From NCBI RefSeq assembly GCF_037478005.1, contig NZ_CP144164.1, positions 3,224,001 to 3,288,000 of the forward strand: a stretch of DNA of 64,000 nt, given 5' to 3'. The stretch comes from Alteromonas sp. M12 (GTDB lineage Bacteria > Pseudomonadota > Gammaproteobacteria > Enterobacterales > Alteromonadaceae). Positions 47,089 to 55,528 of the stretch are shown one piece after another. Position 1 is the first letter of the stretch. Each line of letters starts with the position of its first letter. A model generated the notes under the pieces. It had not been told where the DNA came from and did not search any database. It saw only the letters and a program-made list of their open reading frames with translations. The position numbers were made by a program, and so were the translations under genes.

Positions 47089-48672
47089 ATGATTTTTAAA
47101 TGCAAGAATAGGAAAGTACATGGGCGGTTTGTAGTGAAGGTACTACTCATGCTCGCTGTCGCATTAACCACAGCATGCTCACAGAGTAACAGTACAATCG
47201 AGAAAAAGCCTGCTGCTAAGCAATTACCCAATATTGTTATTTTATATGCAGATGATCTGGGCGCCGGCGATTTGGGCAGTTTTAGTTCAAGATCTAAAAT
47301 ACCCACACCTAATTTAGATAAATTAGCTTCGCAGGGGCTAAGTTTTACTGATGCTCATTCCTCATCAGGTATATGTTCTCCTTCTCGATATGCATTGCTT
47401 ACAGGACAATACCATTGGCGTAAATTCCACGATATTGTAAAGGCATTTGGAGATTCAGTTTTTGAAGCGGAACAACTTACTCTGCCAGAAATGCTGCAAC
47501 AAAAAGGATATACAACAGCCGCAATAGGAAAATGGCATCTAGGTTGGGATTGGGACTCTATAAGAAAACAAGATGCGCCGTCGGGCGCAGTGGGACCTAA
47601 CGACTTTGATTGGAATAAAGCTATCGAGAATGGGCCAACAGCTCATGGCTTCGACTATTATTTTGGTGACAACGTTATTAACTTTCCGCCTTATGTTTGG
47701 ATCGAAAATGATCGCGTAACACAAATACCTGACACAATGGTGGATGGTACGCTATGGAAAAATAAAGAAGGCACAATGCGTTATCGAGAAGGTCCGATGG
47801 TGACGGGGTGGAATCCTTACGAGAACATCCCCACGACGACCCAAAAAGGCATCGATTTTATTACTCAAAAATCTAAACAGGAACAACCCTTCTTTTTATA
47901 CTTTGCATACCCTTCTCCCCATGCGCCGATCATTCCTAATGACGAATTTGATAATACATCAAAGGCGGGACCTTACGGTGATCTAATAGTAGAAACAGAT
48001 GACTCAATTGGTAAACTTCTCGCTGCAATTGACCAGGCTGGTATTGCGGACAACACCATCATCATTTTTAGCTCCGACAACGGACCTGAAAATTATGCTT
48101 ACCTTAGAGACCAAAAGTTTAAACATTGGTCCTCCTACCCTTTTCGCGGTCTCAAACGAGATACTTATGAAGGCGGACATAGAGTACCTATGATTGTGCG
48201 CTGGCCAAACCATGTGCAGGCAAACAGTCAAACTGATGAGTTAGTGTCGCAAATTGATTTAATGGCAACCATTGCTGAAATAATCGAATTTAAATTACCA
48301 AATGATGCTGCACACGACTCTTTCAACATATTGGAACTTTGGACGGGTGAATCTTCAAACAGCCCTCGCCGTGCTATGGTTCACAACACAACTGCTGGTA
48401 AATTTGCTATTCGTAGCGATGATTGGACTTTAATTGATGCTCCTTCGGGCAATCAAAATGGTAATTTGACAAGGTTCAATTATGCAGATTGGCAAAACAG
48501 ACATGGTTATCAAACTGATGACAACCAAAAGGGTCAATTATTCGATATGAAAAATGACCGTGAGCAACGTTTCAACTTGATTGAAAAACACCCAGAAAAA
48601 GCCCGTCAGATGCGACAGCTTTTAGAACAAATAAAAAGCCAAGGCTGGTCTGCCCCTCGCCTGAATAAATAA
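47089..48672 (+). CDS. S1-type sulfatase (CSPSR), lipoprotein
   Basis: 527 aa from the chosen ATG, which has an AGGA site 10 nt upstream; another ATG 18 nt earlier has none and overlaps the candidate operator edge. Lipobox TTAC follows KVLLMLAVAL. LPNIVILYADDLGAGD opens the domain. Formylglycine site CSPSR, about residue 96, in SSSGICSPSRYALLTGQYHWR. AIGKWHLGWD, YPSPHAPIIP and SSDNGPENYA follow. Related to the CTPTR/CTPSR group at 12071, 13836 and 32968. Single-gene unit on the plus strand with its own operator-like inverted repeat, and a convergent esterase gene downstream. Confidence 0.92.
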   Translation: MIFKCKNRKVHGRFVVKVLLMLAVALTTACSQSNSTIEKKPAAKQLPNIVILYADDLGAGDLGSFSSRSKIPTPNLDKLASQGLSFTDAHSSSGICSPSRYALLTGQYHWRKFHDIVKAFGDSVFEAEQLTLPEMLQQKGYTTAAIGKWHLGWDWDSIRKQDAPSGAVGPNDFDWNKAIENGPTAHGFDYYFGDNVINFPPYVWIENDRVTQIPDTMVDGTLWKNKEGTMRYREGPMVTGWNPYENIPTTTQKGIDFITQKSKQEQPFFLYFAYPSPHAPIIPNDEFDNTSKAGPYGDLIVETDDSIGKLLAAIDQAGIADNTIIIFSSDNGPENYAYLRDQKFKHWSSYPFRGLKRDTYEGGHRVPMIVRWPNHVQANSQTDELVSQIDLMATIAEIIEFKLPNDAAHDSFNILELWTGESSNSPRRAMVHNTTAGKFAIRSDDWTLIDAPSGNQNGNLTRFNYADWQNRHGYQTDDNQKGQLFDMKNDREQRFNLIEKHPEKARQMRQLLEQIKSQGWSAPRLNK

Positions 48673-48684
48673 ACCAGTGACTCC

Positions 48685-48726
48685 ACTATCTCACAACACT
48701 TTACTCTTAGGTGCTTGTGAGATAGT
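48685..48726. terminator. Hairpin between convergent sulfatase and esterase genes
   Basis: A perfect 12-bp stem (ACTATCTCACAA / TTGTGAGATAGT) with an 18-nt loop between convergent stops. T-runs are weak. Confidence 0.55.
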
Positions 48727-48740
48727 CATTATAAGCGAAT

Positions 48741-50285
48741 TTAAGGTTCAAAGTGATCGGTACGAAAAGGTTGAGCAGGCAGACCCGCAGCGTTAATCAA
48801 ATTAACCTGAGGAAAGCCTGAAAATGCGTAACGAACATAAAGCGGGTTTTGGAGACTTGGGCTGCTCAGAAGCACGGTATTTTGACGGATTTTAGCATCA
48901 TCCTTTACCCACTTTTGGCTATCGTTTGCCAACCAAAATTCATCCGGAGCCTTTGAATTTACGGTGCGCAACCCTTCAGCGTGTTCGAAAAACAATCTAA
49001 CATTTGAGCCAGAAATCACAGCCTTTACCAAAACTGGTCCTTGTGCCTCAACGGTTTGATGCAAGGTGTTTCGCGCCGCTGCATTTGCTAAACGCTGGCC
49101 TATGGGTAATTTGTCCAGTGGATGAATATTCGTGGGATGCCCAAGATCAATTGTATTAATAACCGCCACATTTTTCATACTTTGCACCGCTAATTGGGCT
49201 TCTCGCATCCACGCCCATGAGTGTGCATTTGGATGTCTCGCCTCTTTAGTGGGGCTAGTGTTCAGCAAAGCATTAAATCGAGGCAACATGACCAGCATAA
49301 AATGCATGTCGCTATTATCCCATTGTTGACGATAGCGTTTTATCCAAGCTTGTAAGGCGTCTTTATATTTCAACATACCAGAATTGTTTTTATACCAAGG
49401 GTCTTTTACCAAACCGTGCATGCTTTGAGTGTTTCGTTCACCTTGATACCAGACGAGACCTCGTACCGTATAGGGCACAAGAGGATTCATCATTGCATTA
49501 AACAATATGTTGGGTTGACGACGTAAATAAACATCATCTATTCGTGTCCAAGGTAATGGTCCCGATAATATTCGGTTAATTTTCGCGATGCGGTCTGCAT
49601 CGGCATCAAACTCCTGCATAATCGTGTTGAAATATGCTAATTCCTTGGTTAGATCACGAGGCATCCAAGCTTCTATAGATGAACTGCCCCATGCACTTAA
49701 AATAATGCCTACCGGAACATCTGCACGCTGCTGCAAATAATAAGCAAAAGAAAATGCGACAGCACTATCAGGTAAGCTTGTTTGCCAATTAGCCTGCATG
49801 CTTTTCTGTTCAGTTAAGGCGACGTTGTGAACAACGGTCAAACTACGAATGTGCTTCGCCGATTTGGAGAGAACTTGTATATCCTTAACCCTCCCAATGG
49901 CCATATCCATATTAGATTGGCCTGCACAAATCCATACCTCACCTACCAAAATATCAGCAAGCACTATTTTCTGGTTATTACTCGACAAAATCGTCATATT
50001 CTTAGGCGAGTAGCTGCCTTTAAGGGGGGCAAGTTGTAGGCTCCAGCTCCCCTGTTCGTTGGTAATAGTGGTTTGGATTTGATTTGCAAAAGATACCGTT
50101 ATTTGACTACCGGCTGTTGCTTGCCCCCAGATTGTTACAGGTAAATCGCGCTGTAATACCATATGAGGTTGGAAAATTGACCCAACTTGCAAGCTTTCTT
50201 GAAACGCTTGTTGAGCGAAAGTGCATGTATATGGAAAGCAGAATGTAAGAAAGGTTAACCTTTGAATAAGCTTGTTAAACACCAT
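48741..50285 (-). CDS. Sialate O-acetylesterase-like (SGNH-type) carbohydrate esterase, secreted
   Basis: 514 aa, signal peptide about 1-24 (CTFAQ). Residues about 35-110 form a beta domain (QPHMVLQRDLPVTIWGQAT). The esterase domain opens with VWICAGQSNMDMAIG, where Ser124 of GQSNM is the predicted nucleophile. VPVGIILSAWGSSSIEAWMP, LVWYQGERNT and a late DLGHPTNIHPLDK (Asp/His) match the family of 9-O-acetylsialate esterases. In marine loci these enzymes likely remove acetyl groups from the glycan; fucoidans are often acetylated. Follows the sulfatase at 50381 by about 95 nt, last gene of the second TonB receptor unit. Confidence 0.9.
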   Translation of the reverse strand: MVFNKLIQRLTFLTFCFPYTCTFAQQAFQESLQVGSIFQPHMVLQRDLPVTIWGQATAGSQITVSFANQIQTTITNEQGSWSLQLAPLKGSYSPKNMTILSSNNQKIVLADILVGEVWICAGQSNMDMAIGRVKDIQVLSKSAKHIRSLTVVHNVALTEQKSMQANWQTSLPDSAVAFSFAYYLQQRADVPVGIILSAWGSSSIEAWMPRDLTKELAYFNTIMQEFDADADRIAKINRILSGPLPWTRIDDVYLRRQPNILFNAMMNPLVPYTVRGLVWYQGERNTQSMHGLVKDPWYKNNSGMLKYKDALQAWIKRYRQQWDNSDMHFMLVMLPRFNALLNTSPTKEARHPNAHSWAWMREAQLAVQSMKNVAVINTIDLGHPTNIHPLDKLPIGQRLANAAARNTLHQTVEAQGPVLVKAVISGSNVRLFFEHAEGLRTVNSKAPDEFWLANDSQKWVKDDAKIRQNTVLLSSPSLQNPLYVRYAFSGFPQVNLINAAGLPAQPFRTDHFEP

Positions 50286-50331
50286 GGTTTCCTAGCCCTC
50301 AACATCGCTTAAATTCAAAGATTACAATTAC

Positions 50332-50374
50332 CGTTAAATTGCTCCAATTCATGGTGAACTGAAGCAATTTAACG
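50332..50374 (-). terminator. Hairpin between sulfatase and esterase genes
   Basis: A perfect 12-bp stem (CGTTAAATTGCT / AGCAATTTAACG) with a 19-nt loop, just after the sulfatase stop on the minus strand. Without a T-run; perhaps a stabiliser or attenuator. Confidence 0.5.
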
Positions 50375-50380
50375 TCTCAA

Positions 50381-52279
50381 CTATAGAATTTCGATATAGG
50401 CGTAGAAAGCAGGTACGTGACTTTCGAGATCGTCTTTGCCATCAGCAAACCAGCCTTCAATAGCTTTAGGACCTTTTTCTAAAGGTAGTGTGAACTGAGC
50501 ACCAGCAGCGCCTTTATCCAATTCGGTCTCATAAACTACACCATCTAATTTCAAAAATGCTTTTTTCCGATTTACCGGCTGTTGAGCAGGTTTGTCATGA
50601 AAGTACAAAGAGATTTGATAAGTACCTGTATTATCTACCTCAACGTGCCAAGGTAAACTTTTGAATTTTTCAACTTGGGTAATCCAACCTTCTTTCTTTT
50701 CTTTTAAGAACAAGGTTTTAAAGCCAGGATACCATGCAATAACGTTAGTAGACTCAGCTTCCATCCAGTCGTTGGCATTAAGCCTTACCGGGTTTTCGAT
50801 TGGGTTACCAACAATGGGTCTTACTCTCGGGCCTACATCTTTTGATACATCTTGCCACCAATCCCGTAAAGCTTGACGAAGCTCTTCAGCTTTTTGCGGG
50901 TTATCATTAATTAAATTCACTTGCTGAGACGGATCAGATGCTAAGTCATATAACTCTTCAGTGTTTTTATCTAGCTCTGAAACAAAACGCCAATTACCAT
51001 CCATGACCACAGACGGACGTCCGATTCTAGGTTGATCAACCCGTTGGTTGGTTACTACTATTTTACGTGATTCAAGTGCTCCATCATCTACTAGCACGGG
51101 AACCAGACTTACACCGTCAATTTCAGATGCTTCTGAGGCATCAATACCGGCCAGCTCCATAAGGGTTGGCATCAAGTCGAAATGCGCAGCTAGCGTATCA
51201 ACTTTTCGAGCTTCATCAATTCCGCCATTGGGATAATGAATGTAAAATGGGACTTTGTGACCGCCTTCATAAACCTCAGACTTATAACCGCGTAAACCAC
51301 CATTGAATACCCATTCTTGACCAACTTGCTGACTAATTTCATCGGTTAGAGCATGGATAGTTTTATTATTCTTGCCGATACGAGCTGGCGTGAACGAACT
51401 TCCGTTGTCGGTCATAAAAATAAAAATAGTATTGTCTGTAATGTTTAGCTCATCTAATAGGTTTCTAATTTTACCTACGCCGGTATCGATAACCGAAATC
51501 ATTGCGTAGAAACGAGCTATTTCTTCCGGTAAACCTAAGTCTCTGTAAACTTGAATATCTTTGTCTTTGGCTCTGTAAGGAGAATGCGGTGCATTGGTCG
51601 CTATGTAAGCAAAGAAAGGCTTGTCTGACTGGCTGCTTTGACGAATAAACTGTTCTGCTTCGTCAAACCAAATATCAGTGGCATAACCATCGAATTTTTC
51701 AACTTTACCATTGCGTAAATAGAAATCATCGAATTGGGTATTGCCCCAATAATCTCCCGATTGGCCTACGCCGCCTCCACCGTGGATTAAGCTTGTTTGA
51801 AAGCCTTGGTCTTGTGGTCTAAAAGGATAGCTATCACCTAAATGCCACTTGCCAAACAACGCGGTATCATAACCGTTATCAGCCAGTATCTCTGCAATCG
51901 TTACATGTTCTGATGCTAAAAATGAACGTCCCATCACGGTATGCCAAACACCAGCTCTCATCGAGTGTTTGCCAGTCAACAATGCGGAGCGAGTTGGGGA
52001 ACAGGTTGGGTCAACATGAAAGTTTTCAAAACTAACTGACTGATTAGCCAAAGTTTGAATATTCGGGGTTTGTATCACTGGGTTGTGATTAAGACTCAAA
52101 TCGCCAAAACCTTGATCATCTGTCATCACCAGCACAATGTTGGGTGCTTTTGATTGTTGCTCAGCAGCAGTCTGATCATTGCTTGATTCTGACATCGGAG
52201 TTTTGTCAGCGCCACATGCTTGTAACCCAACACCGATTGCCAGAAAAAACAGACCTTTTGTAAAATATCGAATGTTCAT
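50381..52279 (-). CDS. S1-type sulfatase (CSPTR), lipoprotein, with C-terminal beta domain
   Basis: 632 aa. Lipobox LQAC (Cys22). APNIVLVMTDDQGFGD opens the domain. Formylglycine site CSPTR at Cys93 in HVDPTCSPTRSALLTGKHSMR. FGKWHLGDSYPFRPQDQGF and MTDNGSSFTP follow. A C-terminal domain (about 500-632: WHVEVDNTGTYQISLYFHDK ... EKGPKAIEGWF) looks like a carbohydrate-binding sandwich, unlike the accessory domain of the CAPSR group. Second gene of the unit after the TonB receptor, with a terminator-like hairpin between. Confidence 0.93.
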   Translation of the reverse strand: MNIRYFTKGLFFLAIGVGLQACGADKTPMSESSNDQTAAEQQSKAPNIVLVMTDDQGFGDLSLNHNPVIQTPNIQTLANQSVSFENFHVDPTCSPTRSALLTGKHSMRAGVWHTVMGRSFLASEHVTIAEILADNGYDTALFGKWHLGDSYPFRPQDQGFQTSLIHGGGGVGQSGDYWGNTQFDDFYLRNGKVEKFDGYATDIWFDEAEQFIRQSSQSDKPFFAYIATNAPHSPYRAKDKDIQVYRDLGLPEEIARFYAMISVIDTGVGKIRNLLDELNITDNTIFIFMTDNGSSFTPARIGKNNKTIHALTDEISQQVGQEWVFNGGLRGYKSEVYEGGHKVPFYIHYPNGGIDEARKVDTLAAHFDLMPTLMELAGIDASEASEIDGVSLVPVLVDDGALESRKIVVTNQRVDQPRIGRPSVVMDGNWRFVSELDKNTEELYDLASDPSQQVNLINDNPQKAEELRQALRDWWQDVSKDVGPRVRPIVGNPIENPVRLNANDWMEAESTNVIAWYPGFKTLFLKEKKEGWITQVEKFKSLPWHVEVDNTGTYQISLYFHDKPAQQPVNRKKAFLKLDGVVYETELDKGAAGAQFTLPLEKGPKAIEGWFADGKDDLESHVPAFYAYIEIL

Positions 52280-52302
52280 TAAAGAGACTCACTTTTAAAA
52301 AG

Positions 52303-52330
52303 GTTAGGAACACTTCGTTGTGTTCCTAAC
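52303..52330 (-). terminator. Hairpin between TonB receptor and sulfatase genes
   Basis: An 11-bp stem (GTTAGGAACAC / GTGTTCCTAAC) with a TTCGTT loop, followed on the minus strand by CTTTTTAAAAGTG. Terminator-like; it should lower expression of the downstream sulfatase relative to the receptor. Confidence 0.75.
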
Positions 52331-52340
52331 AAAACTATAT

Positions 52341-55106
52341 TTAGAATTTGTAGGTTGCAGTTAATGAATAAGAACGCCCTGCAGCATACACACTTAAGAA
52401 TGTTGATTCAGCACCGACATAATCCCTTCTCACATCATCAGTTAGGTTTGACGCGTTAAATGCGAAAGATAAATTAGCAGTAGGACGTACATTAAAATTG
52501 AAACTTAAATCTTCAGTTGTTCCAGTAAAACGTGCCGTTGCGGTCTGTGAACCAGCGCCAGCAAGAGTTCGGAAAAATTCTGAACGAGTGACATAAGACA
52601 ATCGAGCGGTAAACAAGCTTGTTTCGTAAAATGCCATAAAGTTATAGTTATTCTTCGATGAACCTGGGAAACCAAAACCGGCATCTCCCACATCTTTATC
52701 AAAAGAACTATCAACGTAAGTGTAATTAGCCGATACGCCAAACCCTTCTAGTTCGGGTAGTAGCTCCTCTAAAGGCAAATAAAAGCCAAGTTCCAGACCT
52801 TTGACTTCACCATCTGAGAAGTTAATAGGTATAGTGGAGTTAAATAAAGCATCGCCTTGACCCGGTATGGTTTGTCCAAGAACCACTTGATCAATGATGA
52901 AATCTCTAACGTCTTTATAAAATATACTGGCTATAAATGCGCCTTTTTTACCGGTATATTTTTCCAATGTAATATCATAATTCCACGCAGTCATAGGATC
53001 GAGATCTGGGTTTCCCGCTACCGCATTACCAGGCACCGTTGGATCTTCTGGTACTGTAATCGCCATTATTGGCGCAATTTCTTCGTAATCAGGTCTTGAA
53101 AGGGTTTTTGACACACCGAAGCGCAAGGCCAAATCACTTTGCAAGGAAAAGTTAAGGTTTAAACTAGGTAATACTTCCCAATAGTCACCACCTGTAGTTA
53201 TTGGTACTAAACTAACATTACCGTCTGTATCAACCACTCTTGCTTCCGCACTAGCGGTATTTTCAGTGAAAACAGCACGAACCCCAAAGTTACCGTTAAC
53301 CGGAACATCCGCCAATTCTGAATCGAGGTTAATTTGTGTGTATAAAGCTGTTATTGTTTCTTCGCTGTCATGTGACGCAGCGGGGTCGATACCAAGCTCA
53401 TTTACGCCAGTTGTTAATACACGACCGTCAATTGCCGCCACAGCTGAGAAATCCGAAATCTGATAAGTTCTTGGTGCAATCATTGCTGAGGTAAGTAATT
53501 CATCAGATAATATTTGCCCCGTAACCCCTGCGTCAGCAATCTCTGCAGCCGGATTGGGTGACAATGCAGAAGGAACAAACTGCACAGCTGCGGTGCGAAT
53601 AGACAAAATAGAAGTCTTATCATAGTTAACCCCAAATTCCACTGCTGAAAAATGCTCAGTATCGAGATCATAACTGAAATCTAGACTAACGCCATGATTG
53701 TCAGCATCAAGTTCGATTTCTCGCACAATACTAAAAATGTAAGTCGCAGCATCTGGGCTTAATAATTCAGAACCAAACCCAATATTAGGTAAACCACTTC
53801 TCATATCAAATGAAACTAAAGATTCATCAGCACCGATTTGAAATATGGGAAACCTAAGGTCTTGTTTATAATCAACAGATGACATAAACACATCGAAAGA
53901 AGAAGTTAGCTTACCCGTCACCCACTCTAGGTTTAGCCCAGTAACTAAATTCTCAGTGACATTGTTAAACGTCTGATCTTGCATTCTGTAGTTAATAGCA
54001 CCTGCAAGTTGTGCTTGGCCAAAATCTGCAGATTGCAGCACATTATTTTCGTCAATCTCTATTCCTGACTCATCAAATACAGTGTTGGCCCACATTCCGC
54101 CGAACAAAAACTGCCCGTTGTGTCTTTGCGATTTGTTATCAAATTCCGCATATGTGAGATCCCAAACAACCTCTATATTGTCAGATGGCAGCCATTGAAT
54201 GCCAGTCGAAATTGCAGTTCTATCAGCAGCACTTCTGTTTGGCACGTAAGTTACGGCATTAGGAACGGAAACCCCAGTTATAAGCTCATCTTCACCGGCT
54301 ACGTTATCATTGTTGACTCTAATATTACTGGTAACGTAGTTCAGATTGACTTGATCTCTAGAAGTATTACTTTCACCTGTAACAAGGGAAATAAAAGCGC
54401 CTAAGTCACTCTGTTCATTTCTCCAAGCACCAAATAGATTTACTTTATTACCAGTCTCACCGGCTAAATCATTATAATCACCAGAGACTGAAACAAGTCC
54501 AAAGGTTTCTTTGGCATTTAATTGTTTCATATCTAAGGGTCTTAATGTCAGCAGGTTGACCTGTCCAGCTAAGCCACTCTCAGGCCGCGCAGCAGTCTGG
54601 CCCTTAGCCACCCTGACGCCACTTAAGATGTTGGATGGAAATACATTAAAATTCATTTTACGCAGGCCACGGGCTTCATTACCTGACGATAAAATTCGGC
54701 GACCGTTGATCGTCGAGTTAACAAATTCAGGACCTAACCCGCGGATAGAAACTCTATCTCCATCAGTTCCCGCATCATCGCGCTCTATTTGAATACCCGG
54801 CATACGCTGCAACGCGCCAGCAATACTGTCATCAGAAAACTGACCAATATCTTCTGCGGTAATTGCTTCGACTACGGTATTAGAAACCCGTTTTATTTGT
54901 TGTGCAGCTTCCAAACTTGAACGAACACCAACGACACTAATTACCTCGGTATCGTCGTTTTGTTTGTCTACTGAGTTGTTTTGGGCAATAGCAGCATTAG
55001 CGCAAGGTAGTAATAGTAAAGTAGCAGCAATATTGCACAAAGAACTACGGAAAACGGTAGTTATTTTGTTTGTAGCGAAGGTTTTTAAATCGTTTTGTGT
55101 TTTCAT
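52341..55106 (-). CDS. TonB-dependent outer-membrane receptor (second paralogue)
   Basis: 921 aa with a long signal region ending near ANAAIAQNN. Plug domain: TVVEAITAEDIGQFSDDSIA and MPGIQIERDDAGTDGDRVSI. Barrel ends LTATYKF with the terminal Phe needed for outer-membrane assembly. Strong paralogy to the receptor at 20944 along the full length. Two receptors suggest import of different-sized or differently sulfated oligosaccharides. No SusD-like partner; the following gene is a sulfatase. Divergent from the fucose operon, sharing a 420-nt promoter region. Confidence 0.92.
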   Translation of the reverse strand: MKTQNDLKTFATNKITTVFRSSLCNIAATLLLLPCANAAIAQNNSVDKQNDDTEVISVVGVRSSLEAAQQIKRVSNTVVEAITAEDIGQFSDDSIAGALQRMPGIQIERDDAGTDGDRVSIRGLGPEFVNSTINGRRILSSGNEARGLRKMNFNVFPSNILSGVRVAKGQTAARPESGLAGQVNLLTLRPLDMKQLNAKETFGLVSVSGDYNDLAGETGNKVNLFGAWRNEQSDLGAFISLVTGESNTSRDQVNLNYVTSNIRVNNDNVAGEDELITGVSVPNAVTYVPNRSAADRTAISTGIQWLPSDNIEVVWDLTYAEFDNKSQRHNGQFLFGGMWANTVFDESGIEIDENNVLQSADFGQAQLAGAINYRMQDQTFNNVTENLVTGLNLEWVTGKLTSSFDVFMSSVDYKQDLRFPIFQIGADESLVSFDMRSGLPNIGFGSELLSPDAATYIFSIVREIELDADNHGVSLDFSYDLDTEHFSAVEFGVNYDKTSILSIRTAAVQFVPSALSPNPAAEIADAGVTGQILSDELLTSAMIAPRTYQISDFSAVAAIDGRVLTTGVNELGIDPAASHDSEETITALYTQINLDSELADVPVNGNFGVRAVFTENTASAEARVVDTDGNVSLVPITTGGDYWEVLPSLNLNFSLQSDLALRFGVSKTLSRPDYEEIAPIMAITVPEDPTVPGNAVAGNPDLDPMTAWNYDITLEKYTGKKGAFIASIFYKDVRDFIIDQVVLGQTIPGQGDALFNSTIPINFSDGEVKGLELGFYLPLEELLPELEGFGVSANYTYVDSSFDKDVGDAGFGFPGSSKNNYNFMAFYETSLFTARLSYVTRSEFFRTLAGAGSQTATARFTGTTEDLSFNFNVRPTANLSFAFNASNLTDDVRRDYVGAESTFLSVYAAGRSYSLTATYKF

Positions 55107-55224
55107 TTTCTGTGCCTGTTTTATGAAAATTTATTGTTCTTATTGGTAATCGTTTCACTTAATAAACAACCTTTCACCAACAAAACGACAAAAATAATCA
55201 CACAAAATTTTAACATGTTCAAGA

Positions 55225-55260
55225 TGTTTTAAATATACAATTAGATTTCATATATAGCAT
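55225..55260. promoter_or_regulatory. Candidate regulon box near the second TonB receptor gene
   Basis: TGTTTTAAATATACAATTA then GATTTCATATATAGCAT. Resembles the fucose-operon box (TAATATTTCATATTTA versus TTAGATTTCATATATA). It lies about 120 nt upstream of the minus-strand receptor. No gene in this divergent gap. Confidence 0.4.
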
Positions 55261-55456
55261 TGGTGTATAATTAGGTTAACCCTGAAAAGGCTTGAGAGAA
55301 CCTTAATAGGTAGAAAGCGGTTAGTGGCATAAAGGTGAAGATTGCCTAATTGACTTGGATAAAAAGTCACATTGGTAAGGGTTTGTGAATTTGAACGTTA
55401 TCGATAAATTGAGACAACGTATACGTTATTTCTGTATTTATTTTGTTAACAAATGA

Positions 55457-55485
55457 TTGACAATACGAACAGTCGCCATTATATT
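55457..55485 (+). promoter_or_regulatory. Sigma70-like promoter of the fucose-catabolic operon
   Basis: TTGACA (55457-55462), a 17-nt spacer, and TATATT (55480-55485). Near-consensus with optimal spacing, 44 nt upstream of the first start codon. Confidence 0.6.
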
Positions 55486-55488
55486 TTA

Positions 55489-55517
55489 CTTATAAACTAA
55501 TATTTCATATTTAAAAC
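55489..55517. promoter_or_regulatory. Candidate operator overlapping the fucose-operon transcription start
   Basis: CTTATAAACTAATATTT then CATATTTAAAAC. Its reverse complement starts GTTTTAAATATGAAATATT and matches the receptor box GTTTTAAATGTGAAACATT at 17 of 19 positions. Just downstream of the -10 element, where a repressor would block transcription. Confidence 0.6.
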
Positions 55518-55528
55518 ACGAGGAAATT

